NCBI RefSeq assembly: GCF_024498175.1
Contig: NZ_CP101823.1
Coordinates: 186,001 to 250,000, forward strand
Origin: Haloplanus salinarum
GTDB lineage: Archaea > Halobacteriota > Halobacteria > Halobacteriales > Haloferacaceae
DNA: 64,000 nt
Direction of reading: 5' to 3'
Below are positions 34,794 through 44,909 of this stretch, piece after piece; the first letter of the stretch is position 1, and each line of letters opens with the position of its first letter. The position numbers and the translations under genes are program-made. Below the pieces are notes generated by a model. That model had not been told where the DNA came from, ran no database searches, and saw nothing but the letters and a program-made list of their open reading frames with translations.

Positions 34794-35075
34794 ATGACGG
34801 TCGGACCCGACGCAGTACACGAACTCATCGTCGAGTCCGGGTGGTCCTATCCCGTGTCCTCGCGACGGCTCGAGCGGAACATGCCACTGGAGAACATCAC
34901 CCTCGACGAGGACGGTAACTCCATGATGCTCGCGGAGTTCCTGAACGAGGCCGACGTCGAACGCTTCGAGAGTCGGGAGGACCTCGAACGGAAGCTCCAG
35001 CCGGTCTGCGAGGCCGAGAGCGCGGCCCGCCAGACGAGCATCGTCGGGCGACTCAAGCGGACCTTCCTGGGATGA
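34794..35075 (+). CDS. Small soluble protein (tentatively DUF5789-like)
   Basis: 93 residues from the ATG at 34794; an ATG at 34758 lies in the TATA region (TATTTATC) and is not used. Sequence includes YPVSSRRLERNMPLENITL and LAEFLNEADVERFESREDL, which resembles small haloarchaeal DUF5789-type proteins. Its TGA overlaps the ATG of the next gene (ATGA at 35072-35075), so translation is coupled. Confidence 0.65.
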   Translation: MTVGPDAVHELIVESGWSYPVSSRRLERNMPLENITLDEDGNSMMLAEFLNEADVERFESREDLERKLQPVCEAESAARQTSIVGRLKRTFLG

Positions 35076-36118
35076 ACAAACTCCGGACGGTCACGTGGGG
35101 CGGCGGTGGTCTCGTGATCCTGGCGGCTATCTGGGCGACGCTTCATTACGGCGGCCCCGGGCGGTTCCTGCCGACGGCCGCCATCGGCCTCGTCGCGGCC
35201 ACGCTCCCCTTCGGCATCGCCTACTCCAAGAGCGCGGTCACGTCGCTCCGGCGGCGGTTCGCCGACGTCGACGAAGGGATCAGCGCCGAGACGGGGTCGA
35301 TCTTCGTCTCGCGGTCCACCGTCGACGACCCGGTCGACTGCCTCGAATCCATCGTCGACGCGGTCCGATCCGACGCCAACGCCGACGACGTGGAGCGTGA
35401 GTCCTTCCAGGAGGGGCCGGGATTGATGGTGATGTACACCGGCTTTCACAACTCCTTCGTCCGGATCACCGAGGCCGGCCGGGTCGTCGTCACCGGCACC
35501 TCCGAACACACCCACGACCTCGCGGACACCGTCGCCGAGGCGTACTCCCTCTCCTTCGACCGGACGCGGAACAACCCCTTCTCGGGCATGGAGCCGATCC
35601 GGGGCGCCCCGCGGGTGTTCCTCGGCGTCTTCGTGATCGTCCTCCTGCTCGTGGGACTCGGCACCGTCGGCGCCGCCGCGTACCCGTCGGACGCGTACAA
35701 CCCCGCCGAGCGGACGGTCATCACCGGCATCGACGCCCGGGGGGACCTCGATCCCGGAACCAGCCGGGCCGAGACGCGCCTGTCGAAGGCGGCGTTTCTG
35801 GTCGCCATCGTCGACGAGGAAGCCCAGGAGGTGACGTGGGTGCAAAACGATAGCGAGCGCGTCACCGAACACGGGCGGCAGGCGTTGCGGGTCTCCCGCG
35901 ACGCGGAGGCGCTCCTGGCCGCGGCGCGCGACGACTCGCTCACGCCGGCCCAGGCCGAGCGGGCGACCCGGGTGGAACGGCGGCTGGTCGACGCGCGGAT
36001 GGCCGTCGCGGCGGCGATGACCGAACGGGTGGAGAACGACTCGGTGAACGAAACCGCCGACATGCGGCGGGTCGTCGAACGACTGCGGGCGACGGACGAG
36101 CGGTCGACGGCGTCCTGA
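35072..36118 (+). CDS. Membrane protein, function unknown, ending at an IS boundary
   Basis: 348 residues. Two TM helices near the N-terminus (VTWGGGGLVILAAIWATLHY and LPTAAIGLVAATLPFGIAY), a soluble domain of about 120 residues, a third TM helix (VFLGVFVIVLLLVGLGTVGA), and a C-terminal domain with helices (SRDAEALLAAARDDSL, MAVAAAMTERVEN). The TGA stop at 36116-36118 lies in the TGACATCCTCCC end of an insertion-element relic, so the original C-terminus may have been longer. No catalytic motif recognised. Confidence 0.72.
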   Translation: MNKLRTVTWGGGGLVILAAIWATLHYGGPGRFLPTAAIGLVAATLPFGIAYSKSAVTSLRRRFADVDEGISAETGSIFVSRSTVDDPVDCLESIVDAVRSDANADDVERESFQEGPGLMVMYTGFHNSFVRITEAGRVVVTGTSEHTHDLADTVAEAYSLSFDRTRNNPFSGMEPIRGAPRVFLGVFVIVLLLVGLGTVGAAAYPSDAYNPAERTVITGIDARGDLDPGTSRAETRLSKAAFLVAIVDEEAQEVTWVQNDSERVTEHGRQALRVSRDAEALLAAARDDSLTPAQAERATRVERRLVDARMAVAAAMTERVENDSVNETADMRRVVERLRATDERSTAS

Positions 36119-36438
36119 CATCCTCCCACGGCTAAAGCCGTGGGGTTCCCCCACCGGAGGTTGCACCCACGGACACCGAGGGGTTCGCAGGTTCGTCGTC
36201 ACGCGGGACGATGACCTGCGTTTCGGGCTCTGCCAGTACAGTCCCCGCTTCAGACAGCGGTTTCGAGAACTTGCCCGCGGCTCGGTTGCCGATGTTTAGC
36301 GAACCGTTCTTGTCGTCCAGCCCCCACTCGGGACACTCGAAGCGTCCCTGCGTTGCTCGGACGCCTTCGCTGTCACAGCGGCTGCACGTCTGCGACGTGT
36401 CGTATTCGTCGATCAACTCCACGCCGATGCCTGCGTCT
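36116..36438 (-). mobile_element. Relic of an IS1341-type element
   Basis: The end sequence TGACATCCTCCC followed by a 9-bp hairpin CCCACGGCT/AGCCGTGGG (36125-36144) matches the right-end design of the intact neighbour element. Only the 3' end of its tnpB remains. Its 5' part and left end are missing; the intact element abuts it at about 36438. Confidence 0.75.
36132..36422 (-). pseudogene. TnpB C-terminal remnant
   Basis: About 96 codons that retain the zinc-ribbon region (TSQTCSRCDSEGVR then FECPEWGLDDKNGSLNIGNR). The fourth zinc ligand is Trp instead of Cys, and the upstream RuvC motifs are absent. The frame ends in the hairpin with the usual GGTPRL-stop ending. In-frame sequence continues to the boundary of the intact element, which implies that element inserted into, or recombined next to, the older tnpB. 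Confidence 0.8.
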
Positions 36439-36439
36439 T

Positions 36440-37776
<1,337 letters not shown>

Positions 37777-37857
37777 TACATTTGTAATTAGGTATGCTGT
37801 CTTAAGCATCTATTGGAATATCAGGCTGTGCTATCGTCGGTGGATTGTGTCGTCGTT

Positions 37858-37904
<47 letters not shown>

Positions 37905-37930
37905 TCCGTAAAAAAGACGTCGGGGGGTCG

Positions 37931-39097
37931 TCAGTCGGCGGTCGTGTCGGACTGCTCCGCGGTCGCGCTGACGTCCGTGTCGGGGAAGCCGTGGACGAGC
38001 GCCTCGCCGGACGCGCTGTCGAACAGGTGGATGTCGTCCTCGTCGAAGGTGAGCCGGACCGTCTCCCCCTCGGTCGGTTCGACCTCCGAGGGCGTCCGGA
38101 CGCGGAACTCCTCGCCGGCGAGGTCCAGATAGATGAAGTTGTCCGAGCCGACGACTTCGACGACGTCGACGGTCGTCTCGATGCTCTTTGCCGTCGGCGC
38201 GTCGGGGTCGATCCGGACGTTCTCGGGGCGGATGCCGAACTCGACCTCGGTGGTGCTGGAGTCGAGGGGCTGGAGCAGTCGACTGCTCACCTCGTAGTCG
38301 AAGTCGTCGCCGACGAGCCGGCCGGAGCCGTCCGATTCGAGTTCCAGGTCGACGTCGACGAAGTTCATCGACGGCGAGCCGATGAAGTTCGCGACGAAGC
38401 GGTTCACCGGCTCGTGGTAGACCTCCTTCGGTGCGCCGACCTGCTGGAGCGTCCCCTGATCGAGGATGACGATGCGGTCGGCCATCGTCATCGCCTCCTC
38501 CTGGTCGTGGGTGACGTAGACGGTCGTGATCCCGACCTCGGAGTGGATCCGGGAGAGCTCGGTCCGCATGTGTTTGCGGAGCTTCGCGTCGAGGTTCGAG
38601 AGCGGTTCGTCGAAGAGGAACACGGAGGGCTCGCGGACGATGGCCCGACCGGTCGCGACGCGTTGCTGCTGGCCGCCGGACAGCGAGGACGGCTTCTTGT
38701 CGAGCAGGTCCTCGATGCCCATCATCTCGGCGGCCTCCTGCACGCGGCGATCGATCTCCTCGTCGTCGAGGTCCGTACTCAGGTGGAGGCCGTAGGCCAT
38801 GTTCTGCCGCACCGTCTTGTGCGGGTACAGCGCGTACGACTGGAACACCATCGCGATGTCCCGATCCTTCGGCGATTTCTCGTTGATCCGTTCGTTCGCC
38901 AGCCGGATCTCCCCGTCGGTGACCGTCTCCAGGCCGGCGATCATGCGGAGCGTCGTCGACTTCCCACAGCCGGAGGGGCCGACGACGACGATGAACTCGC
39001 CGTCCTTGATGTCCAGATTGAGCTCTTCGACCGCGACGATGGTCTCGGCGCTCGTGTCGAATACTTTCGTTACGTCGTCTAGTTCGAGGCGTGCCAT
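37931..39097 (-). CDS. Sugar ABC transporter ATP-binding protein (MalK/UgpC-like)
   Basis: 388 residues. Energises the importer encoded just upstream. Walker A GPSGCGKSTTLR (about 39-50), signature LSGGQQQRVATGRA, Walker B VFLFDEPLSNLDAKLRKHM and the His switch VYVTHDQ. The C-terminal ~140 residues form the MalK-type regulatory OB/TOBE domain (EFGIRPENVRI). An acidic tail follows. It has its own TATA box and is separated from the permease by about 97 bp. Confidence 0.94.
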   Translation of the reverse strand: MARLELDDVTKVFDTSAETIVAVEELNLDIKDGEFIVVVGPSGCGKSTTLRMIAGLETVTDGEIRLANERINEKSPKDRDIAMVFQSYALYPHKTVRQNMAYGLHLSTDLDDEEIDRRVQEAAEMMGIEDLLDKKPSSLSGGQQQRVATGRAIVREPSVFLFDEPLSNLDAKLRKHMRTELSRIHSEVGITTVYVTHDQEEAMTMADRIVILDQGTLQQVGAPKEVYHEPVNRFVANFIGSPSMNFVDVDLELESDGSGRLVGDDFDYEVSSRLLQPLDSSTTEVEFGIRPENVRIDPDAPTAKSIETTVDVVEVVGSDNFIYLDLAGEEFRVRTPSEVEPTEGETVRLTFDEDDIHLFDSASGEALVHGFPDTDVSATAEQSDTTAD

Positions 39098-39126
39098 GGT
39101 TGTTGTAGTCGGATTCGATGTCGCAC

Positions 39127-39139
39127 CATTTATTATTTG
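39127..39139 (-). promoter_or_regulatory. TATA box before the ABC ATPase gene
   Basis: On the reverse strand this reads CAAATAATAAATG, about 30-40 bp before the start at 39097. It shows the ATPase gene can be transcribed apart from the permease genes, so the same ATPase may serve other sugar transporters. Confidence 0.5.
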
Positions 39140-39194
39140 GCTCTCGGTTCGTCGTGGCGTTTCCGGTGAACGGGCCGTAGCGGCCCGAGATCAG

Positions 39195-40034
39195 CTATCC
39201 GGGCGTCCCTCCCAGGCCCTCACCGACGTACCGTCGCGACAGGCCGTAGAAGATCACCGGCGGGGCGACGAGCAGGACGAGCGACGCCATCAGCACGTTC
39301 CACTCCCGGAGCACGTCGCTCCCGAGGATGTAGTAGATGGCGACCGTCGCCGTCCTGACCTCGGTGTCGGTCGTGAGCACGAACACCCAGAGGAAGTTGT
39401 TCCACGCGGTCAGGAAGGCAAAGAGCGCCGCCGCCGCGACGGCCGGCAGGCTCAGCGGCAACACGACCCTGAGGAAGGCCGTGAGTTCGTTGTGGCCGTC
39501 GATGAGCGCCGCCTCCTCGATGCTCTCGGGGATGCCCTGCCTGAAGAACCCCTGGAGCAGCCAGATGTTCTGTGGCAGGACGAAAATCGAGAGGGCGATG
39601 ATCACACCCACGAGGGTGTTCACCAGGTCGAGGAAGTAGAACACCTCGTAGACCGGAATCGTCAGCACGATCCACGGGAACATGATCGTGAACACGGCGG
39701 TGTAGAACAGCGCCTTCCGGCCCGGGAAGTCGAGTCGGGCGAAGGCGTAGGCCCCCGGGATCGCGAAGAACAGCGAGATGACCGTCGCGGCCACGGAGAC
39801 GATGATGCTGTTCCGGAAGAACGTCACGAAGGCGAACCGGTCCCAGATCTGTGTGTACGATTCGAGTGTGAGCTTACTGAGCGCCGGGATGAACCCCGTA
39901 TCGGGGCTGATCGCGGCGATGTTCGTCAGGAACGACGTCCGGATCACCCAGTAGTACGGGACGATGGCGAACAGCGCGAAGGCGGCGATGCCGGCGTACA
40001 GGAGCGCGCGGTTTCGTTTGGTGTCGTTGAGCAT
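39195..40034 (-). CDS. Sugar ABC transporter permease (MalG-like)
   Basis: 279 residues with six predicted TM helices, starting ALLYAGIAAFALFAIVPYYW. The EAA loop that contacts the ATPase is EAALIDGHNELTAFLRVVLPLSLP. CUT1-type carbohydrate permeases match in length and layout. Starts 3 bp after the other permease ends, so both are co-translated. Confidence 0.93.
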   Translation of the reverse strand: MLNDTKRNRALLYAGIAAFALFAIVPYYWVIRTSFLTNIAAISPDTGFIPALSKLTLESYTQIWDRFAFVTFFRNSIIVSVAATVISLFFAIPGAYAFARLDFPGRKALFYTAVFTIMFPWIVLTIPVYEVFYFLDLVNTLVGVIIALSIFVLPQNIWLLQGFFRQGIPESIEEAALIDGHNELTAFLRVVLPLSLPAVAAAALFAFLTAWNNFLWVFVLTTDTEVRTATVAIYYILGSDVLREWNVLMASLVLLVAPPVIFYGLSRRYVGEGLGGTPG

Positions 40035-40036
40035 GG

Positions 40037-40984
40037 TTAGACGTACAGGTTCTCCTCTTCGCTGATCGCCTTCACGTAGATGACGGCGGCGGTCATCGAC
40101 AGCAGGACCATCGCCATGCCGACGGTGTACGCGCGGGCGAAGTTGTTGTTGACGAACGCGACGCGATACGTGAGGATGCTGAGGAGCATCGTCCGGGTCC
40201 CCGGACCGCCGCCGGTCAGGGCGAACGGCTGGGAGAACTCGGCGATGTTCCAGGCGGTCCGCAGCGAGAGGATGACGATGGTCGGGATCAGGAGCCGGGG
40301 CACCGTCACGTCACGGAACCGCTGGAGGCGGTTGGCGCCGGACTGGGCCGCCGCCTCGTACTGTTCGCTCGGGATGCTCGCGATGGCGGCCGCGTAGATG
40401 ATCGCCGAGTAGGCGTAGTCGTGCCACGTCTGGGCGACGATCAGCGAGATGAACGGCCAGACCCCCGTCGCGAGGAAGGCCGGGGCGTCGACGCCGAAGA
40501 CGGCGAGCGCCTTGGCCATGAAGCCGAAGTTGTTGTCGAGGAACCACATCCAGACCACACCGCCGGCCAGCGGCGCGGCGAAGTACGGCGACATGATCAG
40601 GGCCCCGACCCAGTCTTTGGCCGCTTCGCCCAACTCGTTCAACAACAGTGCGGCGAGCAGTCCCAGTCCGAGCTGGAGGAACGTCGTCCCGGCGACGAAC
40701 GCGATGGACCAGCCGAACGCGTAGACGAACAGGTCGTTCGTCACGAGCCACTGGTAGTTCGCCAGGCCGATGAACTGGCCCGGTTCGCCCAGCCTGGTGT
40801 CGGTGAAGGTCATCGTGACCCCACGGACCATGGGATAGTAGAACAGTGCCGTGAACGCGAGGAACGTGGGTATGATGAAGACGTACCCCGTCCAGTTCTC
40901 CCGGAGTCGATCCGTGAGTGTCCGCTCGTCGAGCCCGTACTGCTCACGGATCTCCTCTCGGGTGCGTCCTTGTCTCTGTGCCAT
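40037..40984 (-). CDS. Sugar ABC transporter permease (MalF/UgpA-like)
   Basis: 315 residues from the ATG at 40984 (MAQRQGRTREEI); a TTG 15 bp earlier is in frame but unlikely. Six TM helices after a ~35-residue charged N-terminus, with YVFIIPTFLAFTALFYYP first. The EAA loop is EAAAQSGANRLQRFRDVTVPRLL. Partner of the MalG-like permease. It follows the binding protein gene by 100 bp. Confidence 0.93.
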   Translation of the reverse strand: MAQRQGRTREEIREQYGLDERTLTDRLRENWTGYVFIIPTFLAFTALFYYPMVRGVTMTFTDTRLGEPGQFIGLANYQWLVTNDLFVYAFGWSIAFVAGTTFLQLGLGLLAALLLNELGEAAKDWVGALIMSPYFAAPLAGGVVWMWFLDNNFGFMAKALAVFGVDAPAFLATGVWPFISLIVAQTWHDYAYSAIIYAAAIASIPSEQYEAAAQSGANRLQRFRDVTVPRLLIPTIVILSLRTAWNIAEFSQPFALTGGGPGTRTMLLSILTYRVAFVNNNFARAYTVGMAMVLLSMTAAVIYVKAISEEENLYV

Positions 40985-41083
40985 GGTCTCACTGACCAAT
41001 ATAATCGTGATAAAAGTTTCCGTCCGCGCCGCAGGGGGTCCCGACGGCGGGTGTCGATCACCCGACGTGACGGGGATCGCCGT

Positions 41084-42697
41084 TCAGTTGTTCTCTTCTT
41101 CGAGTCGGGTCAGCACCCGCTCGCGGACGATCGAGGGCGTCTCCTGGACGCCGTGCTGGCCGGCGATGGCCTGGCTGATCGTCTCGTTGATGTCGGTCCA
41201 GCGGATCGGGTCGGTCGGCCAGACGTCCCACGGGCCGCCCGTGTTGCTGTACTGGTCGCCGTACTCGACCTGGTTGGTGAGCGACTGCTCGAAGTTCTGC
41301 GGGAGGTCGTACTCGTCACGGAGCGCCTCGAGCTTGGGGTCGAGTCCCGGGATGGCCTCGTAGTACTCGCCCCACGCGGGGAGGACGAAGTCGTTGTCCT
41401 CGAGCAGGTAGCGACCGAGCGCGAAGGCCCCTTCCTTCTGCTGGTCGCTCACGCCGTCGAAGATGGTGTGGCACTGCTCCAGTCCCCAGACGTGACCGCC
41501 GTGTTGACCCGAGTGGCCGCTGAGGTCGTCGATGCCGATGGCGTCGCCGAAGTCCTCGTCGAGCTGCGGGTCGGGCAGCAGCATGAAGTCGCCCTCGCCG
41601 TCGTTCCAGCCGATGCTGGCGTTCTCGTCGACGGAGTACCACCGGTTCGCCGTCGCCAGCGCGTACGTGAAGGAGGCGACCTGCCCGCTGAGCATCAGCG
41701 CCGGGATGTCCTCGTCGCCGCGCGTGGCGGCCTCGGCGCTACTGAACTCGTTGGCGAGAGTGATACACGCCTTGATCATGCCGTCGGTCTTCTGTCGGTC
41801 CTCCTCCATCTCCTCGTTGTTGATCACGACGGTCGGGTCGGTCCCCTCGCCGCGGATCCACGGGTCCGTCCCGTCGGTGTAGGCCGTTCGCGCGTAGCCC
41901 CAGTAGGACTCGAGGTCGCCCGGGACGCCCGTCTCCTCGTAGGCGATGATGTCCTGTTCCTCGTCGATGGTCTGGAGGACATCGTAGAACTGGCTCCAGG
42001 TCTTCAGCTCCTCCATCGGATCCTCGACGCCCGCCTGCGAGAACGTCTTCGGCCGGATGCCGAGGTTGCTGTTGGTGTTGCGGATGGCACCCAGCGACCA
42101 GTAGTTGCCGCGGAACTCGGCGACCTGCTGGCCTGCCGTCGTCAGGTCGTCCGGGAGGGTGTCGGTCCCTTCCATGAACGAGGCGTGGTCGACGAGCTGG
42201 TCGTTCCGGAAGAACTGGAGGCCGAGGCCGCCGGACTCCGCCAGCGCCGGCGGGTTCCCGCTCTGCACGCGGGAGGTGAGGGACTGCTGAACGTCGCCGT
42301 ACGACGCCGTCTGGAGGTTGACCTCGTAGCCGTCGTTCTTGGACGCGAAGTCCTCCATCGAGTCCTGGAAGTGGCGCTGGATGTCGCCGTTCTCCACGGC
42401 GTTCGCGGAGAGGAAGTCGACGGTGACGGTTTCGCTCCCACCGCTGTCGTCGCCGCCGTCGCCGCCGTCTCCACCGTCGCCGCCGTCGCCGCCATCTCCA
42501 CCGTCGCCGCCATCGCCGCCGTCGCCGCCGTCGCCGCCGTCTCCACCGCCGCCACCGCCACAACCGGCGAGCGCGCCCATGGCACCGACACTCGCCGCAC
42601 CCGTCGTGATCTTCACGAAGTCACGTCGGCTCGTCTCTTCGTCATCGGTGTCCAGACTTACCCCGCTGGACCCGTCTTCCGTGTCTCGGGTTGACAT
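41084..42697 (-). CDS. Sugar-binding lipoprotein of the ABC importer
   Basis: 537 residues. Tat signal with twin Arg (Arg24-Arg25, SRRDFVK) and lipobox LAGC (Cys46), so it is exported folded and lipid-anchored outside. A linker of Gly-Gly-Asp repeats covers about residues 47-82. The mature part is an extracellular solute-binding protein of family 1 (VTVDFLSANAVENGDIQRHF; WSLGAIRNTNSNLGIRPKTF). Which sugar it binds cannot be told. Strong TATA box 28 bp upstream. Confidence 0.93.
   Translation of the reverse strand: MSTRDTEDGSSGVSLDTDDEETSRRDFVKITTGAASVGAMGALAGCGGGGGGDGGDGGDGGDGGDGGDGGDGGDGGDGGDGGDDSGGSETVTVDFLSANAVENGDIQRHFQDSMEDFASKNDGYEVNLQTASYGDVQQSLTSRVQSGNPPALAESGGLGLQFFRNDQLVDHASFMEGTDTLPDDLTTAGQQVAEFRGNYWSLGAIRNTNSNLGIRPKTFSQAGVEDPMEELKTWSQFYDVLQTIDEEQDIIAYEETGVPGDLESYWGYARTAYTDGTDPWIRGEGTDPTVVINNEEMEEDRQKTDGMIKACITLANEFSSAEAATRGDEDIPALMLSGQVASFTYALATANRWYSVDENASIGWNDGEGDFMLLPDPQLDEDFGDAIGIDDLSGHSGQHGGHVWGLEQCHTIFDGVSDQQKEGAFALGRYLLEDNDFVLPAWGEYYEAIPGLDPKLEALRDEYDLPQNFEQSLTNQVEYGDQYSNTGGPWDVWPTDPIRWTDINETISQAIAGQHGVQETPSIVRERVLTRLEEENN
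42434..42548. repeat. GGD-encoding microsatellite in the lipoprotein gene
   Basis: Repeated 9-bp units (GCCGCCGTC and variants with CTCCACCGT) give a run of Gly-Gly-Asp in the linker after the lipidated Cys. Copy number may vary between strains. Confidence 0.85.
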
Positions 42698-42720
42698 ACG
42701 CCTACTCTTGCTGACCCGTG

Positions 42721-42729
42721 ATATAAATA
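42721..42729 (-). promoter_or_regulatory. TATA box of the ABC importer operon
   Basis: ATATAAATA on the forward strand (TATTTATAT reverse) is centred 28 bp before the ATG at 42697, giving a leaderless mRNA. It is probably the main promoter of binding protein plus two permeases. Confidence 0.65.
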
Positions 42730-42924
42730 ATTAACCACTCCATTTCGACGCCCGGACGGGGATCTCTCTCTTCGTCACGCGATTTCACGGAGAGGGATGG
42801 GACTGGCGCCCTGAGGGACGCCCACAGTCACCGTTCCGCCGAACGTTTATCCTCCCTTGGTGGGGAGAGACGGACGCGTCGTGGACCCTCGGACGACGAC
42901 CGTCGTCCGCCCACGAACTCACCC

Positions 42925-43557
42925 ATGTCCGACCGATTCCGCCCAGTGTCCCCCTCGCATGGGCGCGTGACCCTGGCGCTGACGTTCGGCTTCGTACTCG
43001 CGTACCGCGTCGAACAGAACGTCGCGTACGTCCTCGGTATCTCGCCCCGACAACTCGTCACGCTCGATACGTTCCCGGCGAACGCGCTCACGCAGGTGTT
43101 CGCCCCCCTGCTCCACGCGAGCGGCGACCACCTCGTCGCGACGCTCGTGTGGGTCGTTCCCTTCGGCTACTTCCTCGAACGGCGCCGCCCCTGGCAGGAC
43201 TACGTCGGCTTCGTCGTCGTCGCGGGCTTTCTCACGACGACGCTCGTCCCGGCCCTGTTCGTCGTCGGCGGCGTGGCGCCCGGACTGGGTATCGGCGGGA
43301 GTGGCGTCGCCCACGCGCTCGTCGGCCGCGAGGCCACGGCCCGACTCCGAGAACTCCCCCGATGGCGGTCGCTCCCGCGCGTCGAGTGGGGTATCGCCGC
43401 CGTCGCGACGGTCGGACTGGGGGTGACCCTCCTGGGCCTCGCCGACCCGCCGGCCGGCACGAGCGTCGTCGGCCACGCGACCGGGTTGGTGGTTGGTGTC
43501 GTCGCCGGGGTCGGTGAACGGTACGTGTCGGCGACGCCCGACCGGTCGGCGGGGTGA
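42925..43557 (+). CDS. Rhomboid-like membrane protein
   Basis: 210 residues with about six TM helices. Rhomboid features: HASGDHLVATLVWVVPFGYFLE (second TM area), a Gly-x-Ser motif in GIGGSGVAHAL (possible nucleophile Ser) and His in VVGHATGLVVG. The Asn normally in the HxxxN element is not obvious, so peptidase activity is uncertain. Begins at the ATG 42925, about 65 bp after a TATA-like GTTTATCC. Confidence 0.72.
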   Translation: MSDRFRPVSPSHGRVTLALTFGFVLAYRVEQNVAYVLGISPRQLVTLDTFPANALTQVFAPLLHASGDHLVATLVWVVPFGYFLERRRPWQDYVGFVVVAGFLTTTLVPALFVVGGVAPGLGIGGSGVAHALVGREATARLRELPRWRSLPRVEWGIAAVATVGLGVTLLGLADPPAGTSVVGHATGLVVGVVAGVGERYVSATPDRSAG

Positions 43558-43626
43558 GGAGCCGGCGCCCCCGACGACGGTGGTCCAGCCGGTACTGACT
43601 TGCAAGCCCCGACGGTACATAGGGCC

Positions 43627-44820
43627 ATGCAGACGCTCATTCTGGCGGCTGGCCAGGGGACCCGCATGCGGCCGCTGACCGAACGGTGGCCGAAACCGAT
43701 GCTCCCGGTCGCCGGGCGGCCACTCGTTGCGCATACGGCGGCTGCGGCGGTGCAGGCGGGGGCCTCGCGGTTGGTGTTCGTCGTGGGTTACGAGGCAGAG
43801 GCCGTTCGCGCCCGCTTCGGGACGGAGTTCGAGGGCGTCCCCGTGGACTACGCCGTACAGGACGTCCAGCGTGGGACGGCCGACGCCGTGCGGGTCGGAG
43901 CGGCCGAACTCGACGACGGCCCCTTCGCCGTCCTGAACGGCGACAACCTCTACGATCCGGAGTCGCTCGCCGACCTCTTCGACCGTGGCCCGAGCGTCGG
44001 CTCCTACCGCGTCGCGAACCCGAGCGCCTACGGCGTCCTCGACGTCACGGAGGGACGGGTCACGGACGTCGTCGAGAAGCCCGAGACGCCGCCCTCGGAG
44101 GTGATCAACACCGGTGCGTACGTCTTCCCCGCGGCGGCCCGGGAGTGGCTCGACGTCGAGAGTAGCGACCGCGGGGAACGCGAGCTGACGGACGTCCTCG
44201 GCCGCGTCTGTCGGGAACGGACGGTGACGGCAGTCACGCTGGATCGCTGGCTCGACGTGGGTCGACCGTGGGAACTGCTGGCGGCCAACGAGTGGAAACT
44301 CGGGGAGTGCTCCCGACGGATCCAGGGTGAGGTCCACGAGGACGCGGACCTCCGCGGCGGCGTCGTGGTCGAGTCGGGAGCGACCGTCGATTCGGGAGTC
44401 GTCATCGAGGGCCCGGCGCTCGTCCAGGACGGCGCGACCGTCGGGCCGAACGCCTACGTCCGCGGCGCGACCCTGCTCGGTCCGGAGACGACGGTCGGCC
44501 ACGCCGTCGAAGTGAAGAACAGCGTCCTGATGCGCGGCGCGACGGTCGGTCACCTCTCGTACGTGGGCGACAGCATCCTCGGACGTGACGTGAACTTCGG
44601 TGCCGGCACGACGGTCGCGAACCTCCGTCACGACGAAGCGCCCGTCACCTGCGAGGTGAAAGGCGAGCGCGTGTCCACGGGGCGACGGAAGTTCGGCGTC
44701 GTCTGTGGCGACGACGTGAAAACGGGGATCGACACGAGTTTGAACGCCGGCGTGTCGCTCGCCGCCGGCGCCACGACCGCACCGAACGAAACGGTCGTGG
44801 ACTCGGTCACCCGCGACTGA
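43627..44820 (+). CDS. Bifunctional sugar-1-phosphate nucleotidylyltransferase/acetyltransferase (GlmU-like) 1
   Basis: 397 residues. N-terminal nucleotidyltransferase: LILAAGQGTRMRPLTERWPKPMLPVAGRP gives the GXGTR loop and Lys. LNGDN carries the metal Asp. The C-terminal ~170 residues are a left-handed beta-helix with hexapeptide repeats (GATVDSGVVIEGPALVQDGATVGPNAYV, split here by rungs) and end in an acetyltransferase-like tail. Supplies UDP-GlcNAc or a related nucleotide sugar for surface glycans. A second GlmU-like gene is at 47213. Confidence 0.88.
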   Translation: MQTLILAAGQGTRMRPLTERWPKPMLPVAGRPLVAHTAAAAVQAGASRLVFVVGYEAEAVRARFGTEFEGVPVDYAVQDVQRGTADAVRVGAAELDDGPFAVLNGDNLYDPESLADLFDRGPSVGSYRVANPSAYGVLDVTEGRVTDVVEKPETPPSEVINTGAYVFPAAAREWLDVESSDRGERELTDVLGRVCRERTVTAVTLDRWLDVGRPWELLAANEWKLGECSRRIQGEVHEDADLRGGVVVESGATVDSGVVIEGPALVQDGATVGPNAYVRGATLLGPETTVGHAVEVKNSVLMRGATVGHLSYVGDSILGRDVNFGAGTTVANLRHDEAPVTCEVKGERVSTGRRKFGVVCGDDVKTGIDTSLNAGVSLAAGATTAPNETVVDSVTRD

Positions 44821-44877
44821 CGTCGCGGACGTCCCCTCGGCCGTCGTCGCTCGGGCCCGTCGGGGCTGCCGGCAGTA

Positions 44878-44889
44878 CGTATATACTCC
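44878..44889 (+). promoter_or_regulatory. Strong TATA box before the interrupted VanZ-like gene
   Basis: CGTATATACTCC is centred about 27 bp before the ATG at 44910, a near-ideal leaderless promoter. Its good state contrasts with the two nonsense codons in the gene. Confidence 0.6.
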
Positions 44890-44909
44890 ATCCACCACGC
44901 TAGTCGGCC

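Noticed and set aside
42434-42548. CRISPR-like repeat array
   Set aside because: The short 9-bp units have no spacers and lie within a coding frame, encoding Gly-Gly-Asp. No CRISPR array was seen in the window.
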